Translations under genes and position numbers: made by a program
Notes under the pieces: model-generated
Told to the model about the DNA's origin: nothing
The model's database searches: none
What the model saw: the letters and a program-made list of their open reading frames with translations, nothing else
Assembly (NCBI GenBank): GCA_035758925.1
Contig: DASTVV010000094.1
Coordinates: 11,099 to 75,098 of the forward strand
Length of the DNA stretch: 64,000 nt
Direction: 5' to 3'
Source: DASPMP01 sp035758925
GTDB taxonomy: Bacteria; Gemmatimonadota; Gemmatimonadetes; Gemmatimonadales; Gemmatimonadaceae
In this document: piece after piece, positions 26,802 through 39,335 of the stretch
Position numbering within the stretch: the first letter of the stretch is position 1
Layout: each line of letters begins with the position of its first letter

Positions 26802-27914
26802 ATGCCGGTACCACTGTTGGACCTCAAGGCGCAGCACGCCACCATTCGCGATGAAATCGTCGGCGCCATGATGGATGTCGTCGACTCGCAGCTGTTCATC
26901 CTTGGCGAGTCCGTCGAGAAGCTCGAACAGGACGTCGCCAGGCTGTCGCGGACCAAACACGCGATCGGATGCGCCAGCGGGACGGACGCGCTGCTCCTTG
27001 CCTTCCGTGCCCTCGACATCGGCCGCGGCGACGAGGTCGTCACGACGCCGTTCACGTTCTTCGCAACGGCCGGCACGATCCACAACGTCGGCGCGACTCC
27101 GGTCTTCGCCGACATCGAGCCCAGGACCTTCAATCTCGACACGGCCGCCGCCAAAGCCGTCGTGACGCCCCGAACCAAAGCCGTCGTTCCCGTCGATCTG
27201 TTCGGCCAGATGGCGCCAATCGAGTGCATTCGCGAGCTGCTGCCGACACTGCCGGTGATCGAAGACGCCGCGCAGTCCATCGGCGCGACGCGCACGATCG
27301 GAGGCAAGGAGCGTCTGGCCGGCGAGGCGGCGACGATCGGGACGTTCAGCTTTTTCCCGTCCAAGAACCTCGGCGGATACGGCGACGGCGGAATGATGGT
27401 CACCCAGGATGACGAGCTCGCCACGCGCTTGCGGCGGCTGCGCGTGCACGGGGGCCTCAAGACCTACTTTCACGACGAAGTGGGTTACAACAGCCGCCTC
27501 GATGCGCTGCAAGCGGCGGTGTTGCGCGCCAAACTGCGTCACCTCGAGGGATGGAGCGAGAAGCGCCGCGCCAATGCGCAGTACTACAACGAGGCGTTCG
27601 CGGACATTCCGCAGATCGTGACTCCGTTCGTCGATCCAAAGAACGTCTCGATTTTCAATCAATACACCATTCGTGCGGAGCGCCGCGACGAGCTCCAGCA
27701 GTTCCTGGCGGCGCGGAAGGTCGGCTCGGCTGTGTACTACCCGTTGCCGCTCCACCTCCAGCCATGTTTCGCATACCTCGGTTACAAGGAAGGCGCCTTT
27801 CCCGAGTCCGAGCGTGCAGCGAAGGAAGTCATCTCCCTCCCCGTGTTTCCCGAACTGACGCGCTCGCAGTTGGACGAGGTTGTCGACGCCGTCACCTCTT
27901 TCTACAGGCGATAG
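26802..27914 (+). CDS. wbpE: UDP-2-acetamido-2-deoxy-3-oxo-glucuronate aminotransferase
   Basis: A 370-residue DegT/DnrJ/EryC1-type PLP aminotransferase. The Schiff-base lysine is K188 in FFPSKNLGGYGDGG, and D155 in IEDAAQSIGA contacts the pyridine nitrogen. It should place an amino group on C3 of the WbpB product. I start it at ATG 26802; a TTG two codons earlier is less likely. The gene follows wbpB after 6 bases. Confidence 0.87.
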   Translation: MPVPLLDLKAQHATIRDEIVGAMMDVVDSQLFILGESVEKLEQDVARLSRTKHAIGCASGTDALLLAFRALDIGRGDEVVTTPFTFFATAGTIHNVGATPVFADIEPRTFNLDTAAAKAVVTPRTKAVVPVDLFGQMAPIECIRELLPTLPVIEDAAQSIGATRTIGGKERLAGEAATIGTFSFFPSKNLGGYGDGGMMVTQDDELATRLRRLRVHGGLKTYFHDEVGYNSRLDALQAAVLRAKLRHLEGWSEKRRANAQYYNEAFADIPQIVTPFVDPKNVSIFNQYTIRAERRDELQQFLAARKVGSAVYYPLPLHLQPCFAYLGYKEGAFPESERAAKEVISLPVFPELTRSQLDEVVDAVTSFYRR

Positions 27915-27915
27915 A

Positions 27916-29274
27916 ATGATCAAGGATCTCCTGCTCGAGAAAATAGAACGCCGCACCGCGCGCGTTGGCATCATCGGCATGGGCTATGTCGGGTTGCCGC
28001 TGGCGGTGGAGTTCGCGCGCGCCGGCTTCCAGGTGCTCGGCTACGACGTGAGCGAACGCGTCGTGACGCTGATCAACGAAGGGCGTTCGCACATCGCGGA
28101 CGTGCCGGCGAGTGCGGTCGCCGCGCTGGTCAAGGAGGGCTTCCTCGAAGCGTCTTCCGACCCGAAGCGCCTCGGCGAGATGGACGCGATCTCGATCGCC
28201 GTGCCCACGCCGCTGGCGAAGACGCGCGATCCGGACATGTCCTACGTGGTGTCCGCGACCGACACGGTCGCGCGCAATGCGCGCCCCGGCCAGGTCATCG
28301 TGCTGGAGAGCACGACCTATCCGGGAACGACTCGCGAGCTGCTGCAACCCGCGATGGAACGACGCGGATTCGTCGTGGGTCGCGACGTGTTTCTCGCGTT
28401 CAGTCCCGAGCGGGTCGATCCGGGCAACGAGAAATACAATACGAAAAACACGCCCAAGGTCGTCGGCGGCATTACGCCCGAGTGCAGCGAGGTCGCGAAG
28501 GCCCTGTACGAGGCCTGCATCGATCGCGTTATCCCGGTGTCGTCGCCGGAAGCCGCAGAGCTCACCAAGCTGCTCGAGAACACGTTCCGATCGGTCAACA
28601 TCGGCCTGGTGAACGAGATGGCGATCGTTTGCGACAAGCTGGGCGTGAACGTTTGGGAAGTGATCGACGCTGCCGCCACGAAGCCGTTCGGGTTCATGAA
28701 ATTCACGCCGGGGCCAGGCATCGGCGGACACTGCATTCCGCTCGACCCGCACTATCTCGCGTGGAAGATGCGGACGCTGAACTACAAGACTCGCTTCATC
28801 GACCTGGCGAGCGAGATCAACAGCCAGATGCCCTCGTACGTGGTCGAGAAAGTGGCCGACGCTCTGAACGACGAACGGAAGGCGGTCAACGGCAGCCGCA
28901 TCCTCGTCTTGGGCATTGCCTACAAGCGAGACATCGACGACATGCGCGAGAGTCCAGCGCTGGACGTGATGCGCCTGCTCGAGGAGCTCGGCGCGGACGT
29001 CGTCTACCACGATCCGTACGTTCCGCAATTCAACGAGGATGGTTTGCACCACGAGGGCGTGGCACTCACGGATGACGAGCTGAGTCGCAGCGACGCGGTC
29101 GTGATCGTGACCGATCACACCAGTGTCGACTATCAGCGCGTGGTCAATCAGGCGTCGCTGGTCATCGACACGAGAAATGCCACCGCGCGCACCGCGGTCG
29201 GCGCCGCGCGCGTCGTTTCCCTCAGCAGCTGGAAGATGCCGGCCGCGGCTGCAGCGACCGCGGTACTCCAATGA
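27916..29274 (+). CDS. wbpA: UDP-N-acetylglucosamine 6-dehydrogenase
   Basis: A 452-residue nucleotide-sugar dehydrogenase oxidising UDP-GlcNAc to UDP-GlcNAcA. The NAD loop is GIIGMGYVGLP (18-28) and the catalytic cysteine is C273 in GIGGHCIPLDP. GFMKFTPGPG before it is typical of the UDP-GlcNAc branch rather than UDP-Glc. It supplies the substrate for wbpB, so the gene order runs opposite to the pathway. The 3' end overlaps ugd by 4 bases. Confidence 0.9.
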   Translation: MIKDLLLEKIERRTARVGIIGMGYVGLPLAVEFARAGFQVLGYDVSERVVTLINEGRSHIADVPASAVAALVKEGFLEASSDPKRLGEMDAISIAVPTPLAKTRDPDMSYVVSATDTVARNARPGQVIVLESTTYPGTTRELLQPAMERRGFVVGRDVFLAFSPERVDPGNEKYNTKNTPKVVGGITPECSEVAKALYEACIDRVIPVSSPEAAELTKLLENTFRSVNIGLVNEMAIVCDKLGVNVWEVIDAAATKPFGFMKFTPGPGIGGHCIPLDPHYLAWKMRTLNYKTRFIDLASEINSQMPSYVVEKVADALNDERKAVNGSRILVLGIAYKRDIDDMRESPALDVMRLLEELGADVVYHDPYVPQFNEDGLHHEGVALTDDELSRSDAVVIVTDHTSVDYQRVVNQASLVIDTRNATARTAVGAARVVSLSSWKMPAAAAATAVLQ

Positions 29275-30623
29275 ATATTTCGGTGATCGGGACGGGCTAC
29301 GTCGGCCTCGTGGTCGGCGCCTGTCTGGCGGAAACGGGCAACGTCGTCGTTTGCGCGGACGTCGACGCGCGGAAGATCGAAGGGCTCAAGCAGAATGAGC
29401 TGCCGATCTACGAGCCTGGGCTCGAGGGCTACGTCGCGCGGAATCAGAAGGCTGGGCGGCTGAACTTCACGACGGATGTCGAGCACGCGGTGAGCGAAGC
29501 CGACGTGGTGTTCATCGCTGTGGGGACGCCTCCGGACGAAGACGGATCAGCCGACCTGCGACACGTGCTGGCCGTGGCGAAAACCATCGGCAGCTCGATG
29601 CGTCGGGAACTGGTGATCGTCACGAAGTCCACCGTCCCTGTCGGGACGGCCGCGCGCGTGGCCGAGGTCGTCGGCAAGCAGGCGCGGTTCCCGTTCCACA
29701 TGGTCAGCAACCCCGAGTTCCTCAAGGAAGGCGCCGCGGTCGATGACTTCATGAAACCCGATCGCGTCGTGCTGGGCGTGGAGTCGGATTTTGCGCGGAG
29801 CGTGATGGCGGAAGTGTACGCTCCCTTCGTTCGCACGGGACGGCCCATCATTTTCATGGACATCCCGTCTGCCGAGATGACCAAGTACACGGCCAACGCC
29901 ATGCTGGCCACGCGCATCTCGTTCATGAACGAGATCGCCAATCTGTGTGAGCGTGTCGGCGCCAACGTGGACCTGGTTCGTCGCGGCGTCGGCAGCGATG
30001 AGCGCATTGGCCCCTCGTTCCTGTTCCCGGGACCGGGCTACGGCGGATCCTGCTTTCCCAAGGATGTCCAGGCGCTTGCGAAGACCGCGCGAGATTGCGG
30101 TGTGACGCTCGAGGTCCTCGAGGCAGTGGAGAAGGTGAATGCGCGCCAGAAGCATCGCGTTGCCCAGAAGCTGACCGCAGCGCTGGGCTCGAAGATTCGC
30201 GGAGCCCGCATTGCGATGTGGGGACTGGCGTTCAAGGCCAACACCGACGACATGCGTGAATCGCCGGCATTGAGCGTCATCGAGGACCTGGTGGCCGATG
30301 GCGCCGAAGTCGTGGCGCACGATCCGGTCGCGATGCCCGAGGCGCGTCGACGCCTTGGGAATACCATCGCGTTTGCCGAGAGCAACTACGATGCGCTGCG
30401 GGACGCGGACGCGCTGGCAATCCTGACCGACTGGAACGAGTACCGGCATCCGGACTTCGAGCGCATGCGCTCGCTGTTGCGCCGCCCGCTCGTGGTCGAT
30501 GGCCGGAACCTCCTCACCCCGACGAAGATGCAGCAGCTCGGGTTCGAGTATTACTCCATCGGTCGTGGTCCAGACCCCATGCCAGCGTCCCTGCCCGCCA
30601 CGCCTGTTGCGAGCCGCGTCTGA
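29271..30623 (+). CDS. ugd: UDP-glucose 6-dehydrogenase
   Basis: A 450-residue enzyme converting UDP-glucose to UDP-glucuronate. The NAD loop is VIGTGYVGLVVGACLA (5-20) and the catalytic cysteine is C261 in GYGGSCFPKD. KADVVFIAVGTP-like and NPEFLKEGAAV segments are typical. Being adjacent to wbpA, both uronic-acid nucleotides are produced from one locus. The next gene's likely start lies inside its 3' end. Confidence 0.92.
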   Translation: MNISVIGTGYVGLVVGACLAETGNVVVCADVDARKIEGLKQNELPIYEPGLEGYVARNQKAGRLNFTTDVEHAVSEADVVFIAVGTPPDEDGSADLRHVLAVAKTIGSSMRRELVIVTKSTVPVGTAARVAEVVGKQARFPFHMVSNPEFLKEGAAVDDFMKPDRVVLGVESDFARSVMAEVYAPFVRTGRPIIFMDIPSAEMTKYTANAMLATRISFMNEIANLCERVGANVDLVRRGVGSDERIGPSFLFPGPGYGGSCFPKDVQALAKTARDCGVTLEVLEAVEKVNARQKHRVAQKLTAALGSKIRGARIAMWGLAFKANTDDMRESPALSVIEDLVADGAEVVAHDPVAMPEARRRLGNTIAFAESNYDALRDADALAILTDWNEYRHPDFERMRSLLRRPLVVDGRNLLTPTKMQQLGFEYYSIGRGPDPMPASLPATPVASRV

Positions 30624-31320
30624 CCTTCTCACGGTCGCCCGTGAGCGCTTCGCGGCCCGCGACTACCGCGGCGCCGCGCTCCTGCTCTCGACCGCCGTGG
30701 AGTCCGGGCAGGCGTATGCGGACGCGCATCACCTGCTCGGTCTCTGTCTGGCCCTGATCGAATCCAAGGAGCAGGCGTTGGAGTCGTTCAACGAAGCCAT
30801 CCGGCTCAATCCACGGTACGTTGAGGCGCATCTCAACCGCGCCATCGTGCTCGGCGAACTGGGCCGTCCGGCCGAGGCCGAGGAGTCGCTCTCCAAGGCA
30901 CAGGAGCTTGGACGCCCGGATTTCACCGGGTTTTCCGCCGTGGTCGCGAATCGACTGGCCAACATGCACGCGGAGCTCGGTCGTGCCTATCGTGAGGCAG
31001 ACGCGCACCGGTCGGCCGCCACGCAGTTTCGCAGCGCACTGGCAATCCGGCCGGGCTTTGTCGACCTCCGACTCGAGCTGGCCCGAACGCTGCTAGACGC
31101 GGGGCAGCCGGACGAGGCGGGCCAGGAGCTCGATGAGATACTTCGGGTCCGTCCCGATTGGCTGGACGCCATGCTGCTGCGAGGCTTAGCCGCTTATCTT
31201 GCGGGTGATTTGAAACAGGCGAAGTCGGTCTGGGAGGGCGCATCGGAGCGCTACCCGGATGAGCCACGCCTGGATACGTATCGCTCGATGCTCGCCCGCA
31301 AGCTCGGCGAGCGGAGCTGA
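30607..31320 (+). CDS. TPR-repeat protein, function unknown
   Basis: About 237 residues of tetratricopeptide repeats. Units are visible at YADAHHLLGLCLALIESKEQ, PRYVEAHLNRAIVLGELGRP, a middle AELGRAYREADAHRSAATQF, and RPGFVDLRLELARTLLDAGQ, WLDAMLLRGLAAYLAGDLKQ. No signal peptide is clear. I place the start at TTG 30607, inside ugd; a GTG at 30565 is possible. It precedes bamD and may aid envelope assembly, but no specific role is shown. Confidence 0.7.
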   Translation: MRAASDLLTVARERFAARDYRGAALLLSTAVESGQAYADAHHLLGLCLALIESKEQALESFNEAIRLNPRYVEAHLNRAIVLGELGRPAEAEESLSKAQELGRPDFTGFSAVVANRLANMHAELGRAYREADAHRSAATQFRSALAIRPGFVDLRLELARTLLDAGQPDEAGQELDEILRVRPDWLDAMLLRGLAAYLAGDLKQAKSVWEGASERYPDEPRLDTYRSMLARKLGERS

Positions 31321-31353
31321 ACTCGGCGACGACCGCCGGGTACTTCGACCCCT

Positions 31354-32145
31354 ATGCACGCACGAACCTGGACAAGCGTCGCCCTCGCGGCGGCCGCCGC
31401 GCTGACGGCGTGCCGCGGGGGTTTCCGCGTCACCCAGTTTCCATCGAACGAATCGCTCTACAGCGCGGGCCTCAAAGAGTACCAGCGCAAGCACTGGGGC
31501 AACGCGATCACCGCGTTCGAGAAACTGACGACCGACCTGCCGGCCCGCGATACGCTGCTCCCGCGGTCCTACTGGTACCTCGCAAGCTCACATGCTCACC
31601 AGAAGGAGTATCTGCTGGCGGCGCAGAGCTACACGCGGCTGTACGAGTCCTTCCCGGACGACACGCTGGCGGACGACGCAGCGCTGGAGGCCGGCCGGTC
31701 CTATCGCAGGCTGTGGCGCAAACCCATGCTCGATGCCACGTATGGCGACCTGGCGCTGTCCACGTACAATGCCTTGATCGGGCTGTACGGTGAGACCAGC
31801 GAGCACGCGGCCGCAGCCAAGCGTGAGATCGCCGACCTGGAGCAATGGTTCGCGACGAAGAACTACGAGACGGGACGCTACTACCTGCGCAAGAAGGCGT
31901 ACGACTCGGCCATCCTGTACTTCAAGTACGTCCTCGAGCGCTGGCCCAATGTGCCGCGCGCCAGGGACGCCATGCTGCGACTGGCCGAGGCCTACAAGGC
32001 GATTCGGTACCGGGACGACCTCGCCGAGACCTGCAGCAAGCTGCGGACGCAGTATCCCGGCGACCGGGAGGTCGCGCTCACCTGCGGCACGGTGGCGACG
32101 AGGGACACGACGGTAGCGACTCCAAAGCCATCCCCCGGCAACTGA
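31354..32145 (+). CDS. bamD: Outer membrane protein assembly factor BamD
   Basis: A 263-residue lipoprotein with TPR-like repeats. The signal peptide ends at ALTAC (C20). The body shows BamD-type wording: LYSAGLKEYQRKHWGNAITAFEKL, PRSYWYLASSHAHQKEYLLAAQSYTRLYESFPDD and a second-half YYLRKKAYDSAILYFKYVLERWPN. It would sit on the inner face of the outer membrane and work with BamA, which is not in this window. Confidence 0.85.
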   Translation: MHARTWTSVALAAAAALTACRGGFRVTQFPSNESLYSAGLKEYQRKHWGNAITAFEKLTTDLPARDTLLPRSYWYLASSHAHQKEYLLAAQSYTRLYESFPDDTLADDAALEAGRSYRRLWRKPMLDATYGDLALSTYNALIGLYGETSEHAAAAKREIADLEQWFATKNYETGRYYLRKKAYDSAILYFKYVLERWPNVPRARDAMLRLAEAYKAIRYRDDLAETCSKLRTQYPGDREVALTCGTVATRDTTVATPKPSPGN

Positions 32146-32148
32146 GCG

Positions 32149-32730
32149 GTGCGTCTCGCCATCTTCGGTGGCAGCTTCGATCCTCCCCACGTCGGCCATC
32201 TTCTCGCTGCACAGGACGCGTTCGAGCAGCTCTCGCTGGATCGCCTTGTTTTCGTGCCCGCGGCGACACAGCCATTGAAGGTAGGGCGGACGGTCGCGAG
32301 CGCATCGCAGCGCCTGGCGATGGTCAGGCTGCTCGTCGACGGCGACCCGCGCTTCGAGGTGTCACCGGTGGAGGTGGAGCGGTCCGGATTATCTTTCACA
32401 GTCGATACGCTCGAACACTTCACGGCCGCCCATCCGGGCGCCGAGCTGTTTCTGCTGGTAGGGGCGGACGTGCTCGACACGTTTTCGCAGTGGCGGGAGC
32501 CGGAACAGATCGCGAAGCTGGCCCATCTGGTCGTGCTGGAGCGGGTGGGGGATCGGCCCGCGTCCTTGCCGGCCGGGTTGGAAGGGCGTCGCGTCGAGCG
32601 GCTTCCGACGCGGCGGATGGATGTGTCGTCCACGGAAATCCGCGAACGGGTCCGCGCGGGCAAGTCGATCCGGGGGTTTGTGATGGACAGCGTCGCCGCG
32701 TTCATCGCGCGCGACGGGTTATATCGCTAG
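32149..32730 (+). CDS. nadD: Nicotinate-nucleotide adenylyltransferase
   Basis: A 193-residue nucleotidyltransferase of NAD synthesis. The N-terminal GGSFDPPHVGHL (7-18) has the (H/T)xGH motif, and the late RRMDVSSTEIRERVRAG matches the second nucleotide-binding motif. It converts nicotinate mononucleotide to deamido-NAD. GTG start, 3 bases after bamD; secA begins 7 bases later. Confidence 0.93.
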   Translation: MRLAIFGGSFDPPHVGHLLAAQDAFEQLSLDRLVFVPAATQPLKVGRTVASASQRLAMVRLLVDGDPRFEVSPVEVERSGLSFTVDTLEHFTAAHPGAELFLLVGADVLDTFSQWREPEQIAKLAHLVVLERVGDRPASLPAGLEGRRVERLPTRRMDVSSTEIRERVRAGKSIRGFVMDSVAAFIARDGLYR

Positions 32731-32737
32731 AGGAGCA

Positions 32738-36040
<3,303 letters not shown>

Positions 36041-36083
36041 ACCCGGACGCACTCCTTTCGTCACTCCATCGAGCGCCAAACGT

Positions 36084-36148
36084 GTCATCCTGAGGCTCGC
36101 GCTTCCGAATCATCGGTTCGGATTACCCGCGAGGCCTCAGCCCATGAC
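36084..36148 (+). repeat. Imperfect inverted repeat that encloses the radC start codon
   Basis: GTCAT (36084-36088) pairs with ATGAC (36144-36148), which contains the radC ATG. Inside, TGAGGCTCGCG (36091-36101) pairs with CGCGAGGCCTCA (36128-36139) with one bulged base. At the tip CCGAA (36105-36109) pairs with TTCGG (36117-36121). There is no U-tract. The left arm's GTCATCCTGAG resembles a dispersed intergenic repeat word known from several phyla (from memory). Confidence 0.75.
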
Positions 36149-36830
36149 ATCCCTCACGATACGTGAACTTCCGCGCTCTGATCGCCCGCGCGAGCGGTTG
36201 CTGGACCTGGGCGCTCACGCACTGTCCACGGCCGAGCTCCTCGCCATCGTTCTGGGCACGGGTGGTCCGGGGCGCTCCGTCCTCCGGGTGGGCCAGGACA
36301 TCCTGGGCGCGGCTCGCGGATCGTTGAGGCGGCTTGCTTCGCAGCCCGTTGCGGAGCTGACAGCCCATACCGGGGTAGGAAAGGCAAGGGCGGTGGTCAT
36401 TCATGCCGCGCTCGAGCTCGGCAGACGTATGGCTGCCGAAGGCAGGGACGAGGCGACGCCCGTCCGCTCTCCCCGGGATGTCGTGGCGATCTTTGCCCCC
36501 CGGTTGGAGGACTTGCCGGTCGAGGAGTTCCATGTAGCCGTTCTGGACGCCCAGCACCGCCTGGAACGCGACATAACGGTCACCCGAGGTATCCTTAATT
36601 CGTCCCTCGTCCACCCACGGGAGGTCTTTCGGGAGGCTATTGCGGAACGGGCGGCGGCCATCATCCTGGTACACAACCATCCCAGCGGTGACCCGACCCC
36701 GTCCGCAGACGACCGGAACGTCACCGATCAGCTGGTGTCGGCAGGTCGATTGCTGGACATTCCGGTGCATGACCACGTGATCATCGGGCGAGGGCGGTAC
36801 ACGAGTTTTGCGGAGGCGGGACTGTTGTGA
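36144..36830 (+). CDS. radC: RadC/YicR family JAB-domain protein
   Basis: A 228-residue protein. An N-terminal helix-hairpin-helix region (ELTAHTGVGKARAVVIHAALELGRR) precedes a JAMM/MPN metal site, H177-N-H179 ... D190 in VHNHPSGDPTPSADD. The start MTSLTIRELPRSDRPRERLL fits other RadC proteins. Despite the name, a repair role is not established for the family. The start codon lies within a long hairpin, and the end overlaps rel by 4 bases. Confidence 0.9.
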   Translation: MTSLTIRELPRSDRPRERLLDLGAHALSTAELLAIVLGTGGPGRSVLRVGQDILGAARGSLRRLASQPVAELTAHTGVGKARAVVIHAALELGRRMAAEGRDEATPVRSPRDVVAIFAPRLEDLPVEEFHVAVLDAQHRLERDITVTRGILNSSLVHPREVFREAIAERAAAIILVHNHPSGDPTPSADDRNVTDQLVSAGRLLDIPVHDHVIIGRGRYTSFAEAGLL

Positions 36831-38995
36831 CTGCGACGGCGCATAGCGAACTGATTCCAGGCTGGCCAGACGCGTTCGAGGCGGATCGTCTCGACCGCGA
36901 GCTGCTGGCGCGCGCCTATCGGTTCAGCGAGGAAGCGCATCGCGGCCAGACGCGCTTGTCCGGCGAGCCGTTCGTGACGCACTGCGTCGAGGTCGCGCGC
37001 ATTCTCGCGGATCTCCAGCTGGACTCCGTGACCGTGGCCTGTGGGCTCATCCACGACGTCGTCGAAGACACGCGCCTCACCGTCGCCGATGTGGAGCGCG
37101 AGTTCGGCAAGGAGATCGCCGGCATCGTCGACGGCCTCACCAAGATCGCCAAACTGCCCACGGGGGCCACCAAGGAGGAGCGTCAGGTCGAGAGCTACCG
37201 CAAGCTCCTCCTGTCGATCGCCAAGGACGCGCGCGTCATCATCGTCAAGCTGGCGGACCGGCTGCACAACATGCGCACGCTGGACCCGCTGCCCGAGGAA
37301 AAGCGCCGGCGCATCGCGGCCGAGACGCGCGACCTGTACGCGCCACTCGCGCACCGCTTCGGTATGGCGAAAATGCGGTGGGAGCTGGAGGACTTGTCCT
37401 TCAAGCACCTCGAGCCCGCCGAGTACAAGACGCTGGCCAAGAAGGTGGCGCAGAAGCGCGGGCAGCGTGAGCAGCTCATCGCGCAGTTCCGCGAGCCGCT
37501 CGACAAGTCGCTGCGTGATGCCGGCATCCGCGAAGTGGAAGTCATGGGACGGCCGAAGCATCTGTGGTCGATCTACAAGAAGATGCTCCAGCGGCAGAAG
37601 CCATACGAAGAGATCTACGACCTGCTGGCGATCCGCGTGCTCGTGAACAGTGTGCCGGACTGCTACCACGCACTGGGCATCGTGCACGATCGCTGGACGC
37701 CCGTGCAGGAACGCATCAAGGACTACATCGCCCAGCCCAAGTCGAACGGATATCAGTCACTGCACACCACCGTGTTCGGCCCGGGGGGACAGCTGTACGA
37801 GGTGCAGATCCGCACGCGTTCGATGCATCGCACGGCGGACTTCGGCATCGCGGCGCACTGGTTGTACAAGGAGGACGCCAAGAGCGCCGACGAGCTGGAC
37901 CGGCATCTCACCTGGTTCCGCCAGGTGCTGGAGCTGCAGCTCGACGCCCGCACGCCCGACGAGTTCCTGGAGTTCCTCAAGCTCGACCTGTACGCGGACG
38001 AGATCTTCGTCTTCACGCCGACGGGCGATGTCATTCAGCTGCCGAAAGGCGCAACGCCGATCGACTTCGCGTTCGCCGTGCACACGGAGATCGGACTGCA
38101 CTGCGCCGGCGCCAAGATCAACGGCCGCATCGCGCCGCTTTCCCGTCCGCTGCGGAATTCCGAGACCGTCGAGATCATCACGTCGACCACGGCGAAGCCG
38201 ACGCGGGACTGGCTGGCGCACGTTCGCACGGGCCGAGCCAGGCACAAGATCCGGCAGATCCTGCGACGCGAAGAGCACCAGTCGGCGCAGAAGATCGGCC
38301 AGGAGATTTTCGAGCGGGAGCTGCGCCGCCGTCGCCTGACGAAGCCGGGCGACGACGACATGACGCGCGTCGCAAAGAACATGGGACTCACCGACGCCAC
38401 GCACCTCCTGGCGTCGATTGGGCAGGGCGACGTCCAGATGGCACCCGTGCTCCGGCACCTCTATCCGGACATTGAAACGCCCGAACCGCCGAAGCCGCCG
38501 TCCATCGTGGAGCGGTTGGTGGATCGCGTTCGCGGATCGAAGGGCGTCCGCATCCAGGGTGTCGACGGTGTGATGGTGCGGTACGCCCAGTGCTGCCAGC
38601 CGGTGCCCGGCGACGCTGTGGTGGGTTACGTGACGCGGGGCCGCGGCGTGAGCATCCACCGGGCGGATTGTCCCAACCTGCTGCTACTGGCTCACGAGCC
38701 GGAGCGCCGGCTGGAGATCGACTGGCAGGAAGCCGAGGGCGAGCGGTTCATCGTGCGGCTGGTTCTCGAGGCGTCGGATCGGCGTGGCCTGTACGCGGAC
38801 TTGGCCGCCGCCGTGACGGGAACCGGGACGGACATCCGAAGCATCGATTTGCGCACCACCGACGGGAAGGTGAATGGCGCCGTTACCGTCGAGGTCGAGA
38901 ACCTGGCGCACCTCGAGAAAATCATGAAGGCGGCACGGCGGGTGAAGGGCGTGAGCGAGGTGGCTCGGCGAGAGCGGATCAGTAGCGACCAGTAG
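36827..38995 (+). CDS. rel: Bifunctional (p)ppGpp synthetase/hydrolase
   Basis: A 722-residue stringent-response enzyme. The hydrolase domain is intact (H52, H76-D77, D144 in KLADRLHNMR). The synthetase carries R296-I-K-D299, the RxKD form of bifunctional enzymes, followed by PKSNGYQSLHTTVFG. TGS (DEIFVFTPTGDVIQLPKGATPIDFAF region) and C-terminal ACT domains follow, with CCQPVPGD in the zinc-finger region. It both makes and breaks ppGpp. GTG start overlaps radC. Confidence 0.95.
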   Translation: MTATAHSELIPGWPDAFEADRLDRELLARAYRFSEEAHRGQTRLSGEPFVTHCVEVARILADLQLDSVTVACGLIHDVVEDTRLTVADVEREFGKEIAGIVDGLTKIAKLPTGATKEERQVESYRKLLLSIAKDARVIIVKLADRLHNMRTLDPLPEEKRRRIAAETRDLYAPLAHRFGMAKMRWELEDLSFKHLEPAEYKTLAKKVAQKRGQREQLIAQFREPLDKSLRDAGIREVEVMGRPKHLWSIYKKMLQRQKPYEEIYDLLAIRVLVNSVPDCYHALGIVHDRWTPVQERIKDYIAQPKSNGYQSLHTTVFGPGGQLYEVQIRTRSMHRTADFGIAAHWLYKEDAKSADELDRHLTWFRQVLELQLDARTPDEFLEFLKLDLYADEIFVFTPTGDVIQLPKGATPIDFAFAVHTEIGLHCAGAKINGRIAPLSRPLRNSETVEIITSTTAKPTRDWLAHVRTGRARHKIRQILRREEHQSAQKIGQEIFERELRRRRLTKPGDDDMTRVAKNMGLTDATHLLASIGQGDVQMAPVLRHLYPDIETPEPPKPPSIVERLVDRVRGSKGVRIQGVDGVMVRYAQCCQPVPGDAVVGYVTRGRGVSIHRADCPNLLLLAHEPERRLEIDWQEAEGERFIVRLVLEASDRRGLYADLAAAVTGTGTDIRSIDLRTTDGKVNGAVTVEVENLAHLEKIMKAARRVKGVSEVARRERISSDQ

Positions 38996-39335
38996 CCCGG
39001 TCGTACCGCGTGCGCCGATCGCGGTCGCGGCCGTCCACAATGTTCTTCCAGGGCGGGAGATTGATCCAGATGCCGAGACATGCGCCCTTGAGCGTGGGAA
39101 AGGCGCGTCCGTTCTTGCGATAGTACCAGCCACTCTGGACCATCTTGTCCTGGGATCTCTTTTCGGCGCGCTCCTGGATCTTGACCGGGTCGCTCTCATC
39201 GCGGCGCGTGGCGGGACTCTTGGTCATCTCGCCGATGAACTCTCGATGCAGCCCCAGCATCGTGTGCGCGTCGGTGAGGCCGGGGACGCGGAAAGTACGC
39301 TGAAGCTCGGGGGAGAGCGTGCGCGCAGCCATCAC
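38979..39335 (-). CDS. Protein of unknown function; probably the 3' part of a frameshifted gene
   Basis: A 118-residue frame (GTG 39335 or ATG 39332). It reads TLSPELQRTFRVPGLTDAHT, MLGLHREFIGEMTKSP and SGWYYRKNGRAFPTLKGA, a normal protein composition. Its stop overlaps the 3' end of convergent rel by 17 bases. Immediately upstream, another minus-strand frame (39196-39537) encodes a membrane-anchored segment whose composition turns arginine/histidine-rich exactly where this frame begins. The two halves probably form one protein of about 185 residues interrupted by a one-base shift near 39335-39345. It might instead be a separate overlapping gene. Confidence 0.55.
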   Translation of the reverse strand: MMAARTLSPELQRTFRVPGLTDAHTMLGLHREFIGEMTKSPATRRDESDPVKIQERAEKRSQDKMVQSGWYYRKNGRAFPTLKGACLGIWINLPPWKNIVDGRDRDRRTRYDRATGRY

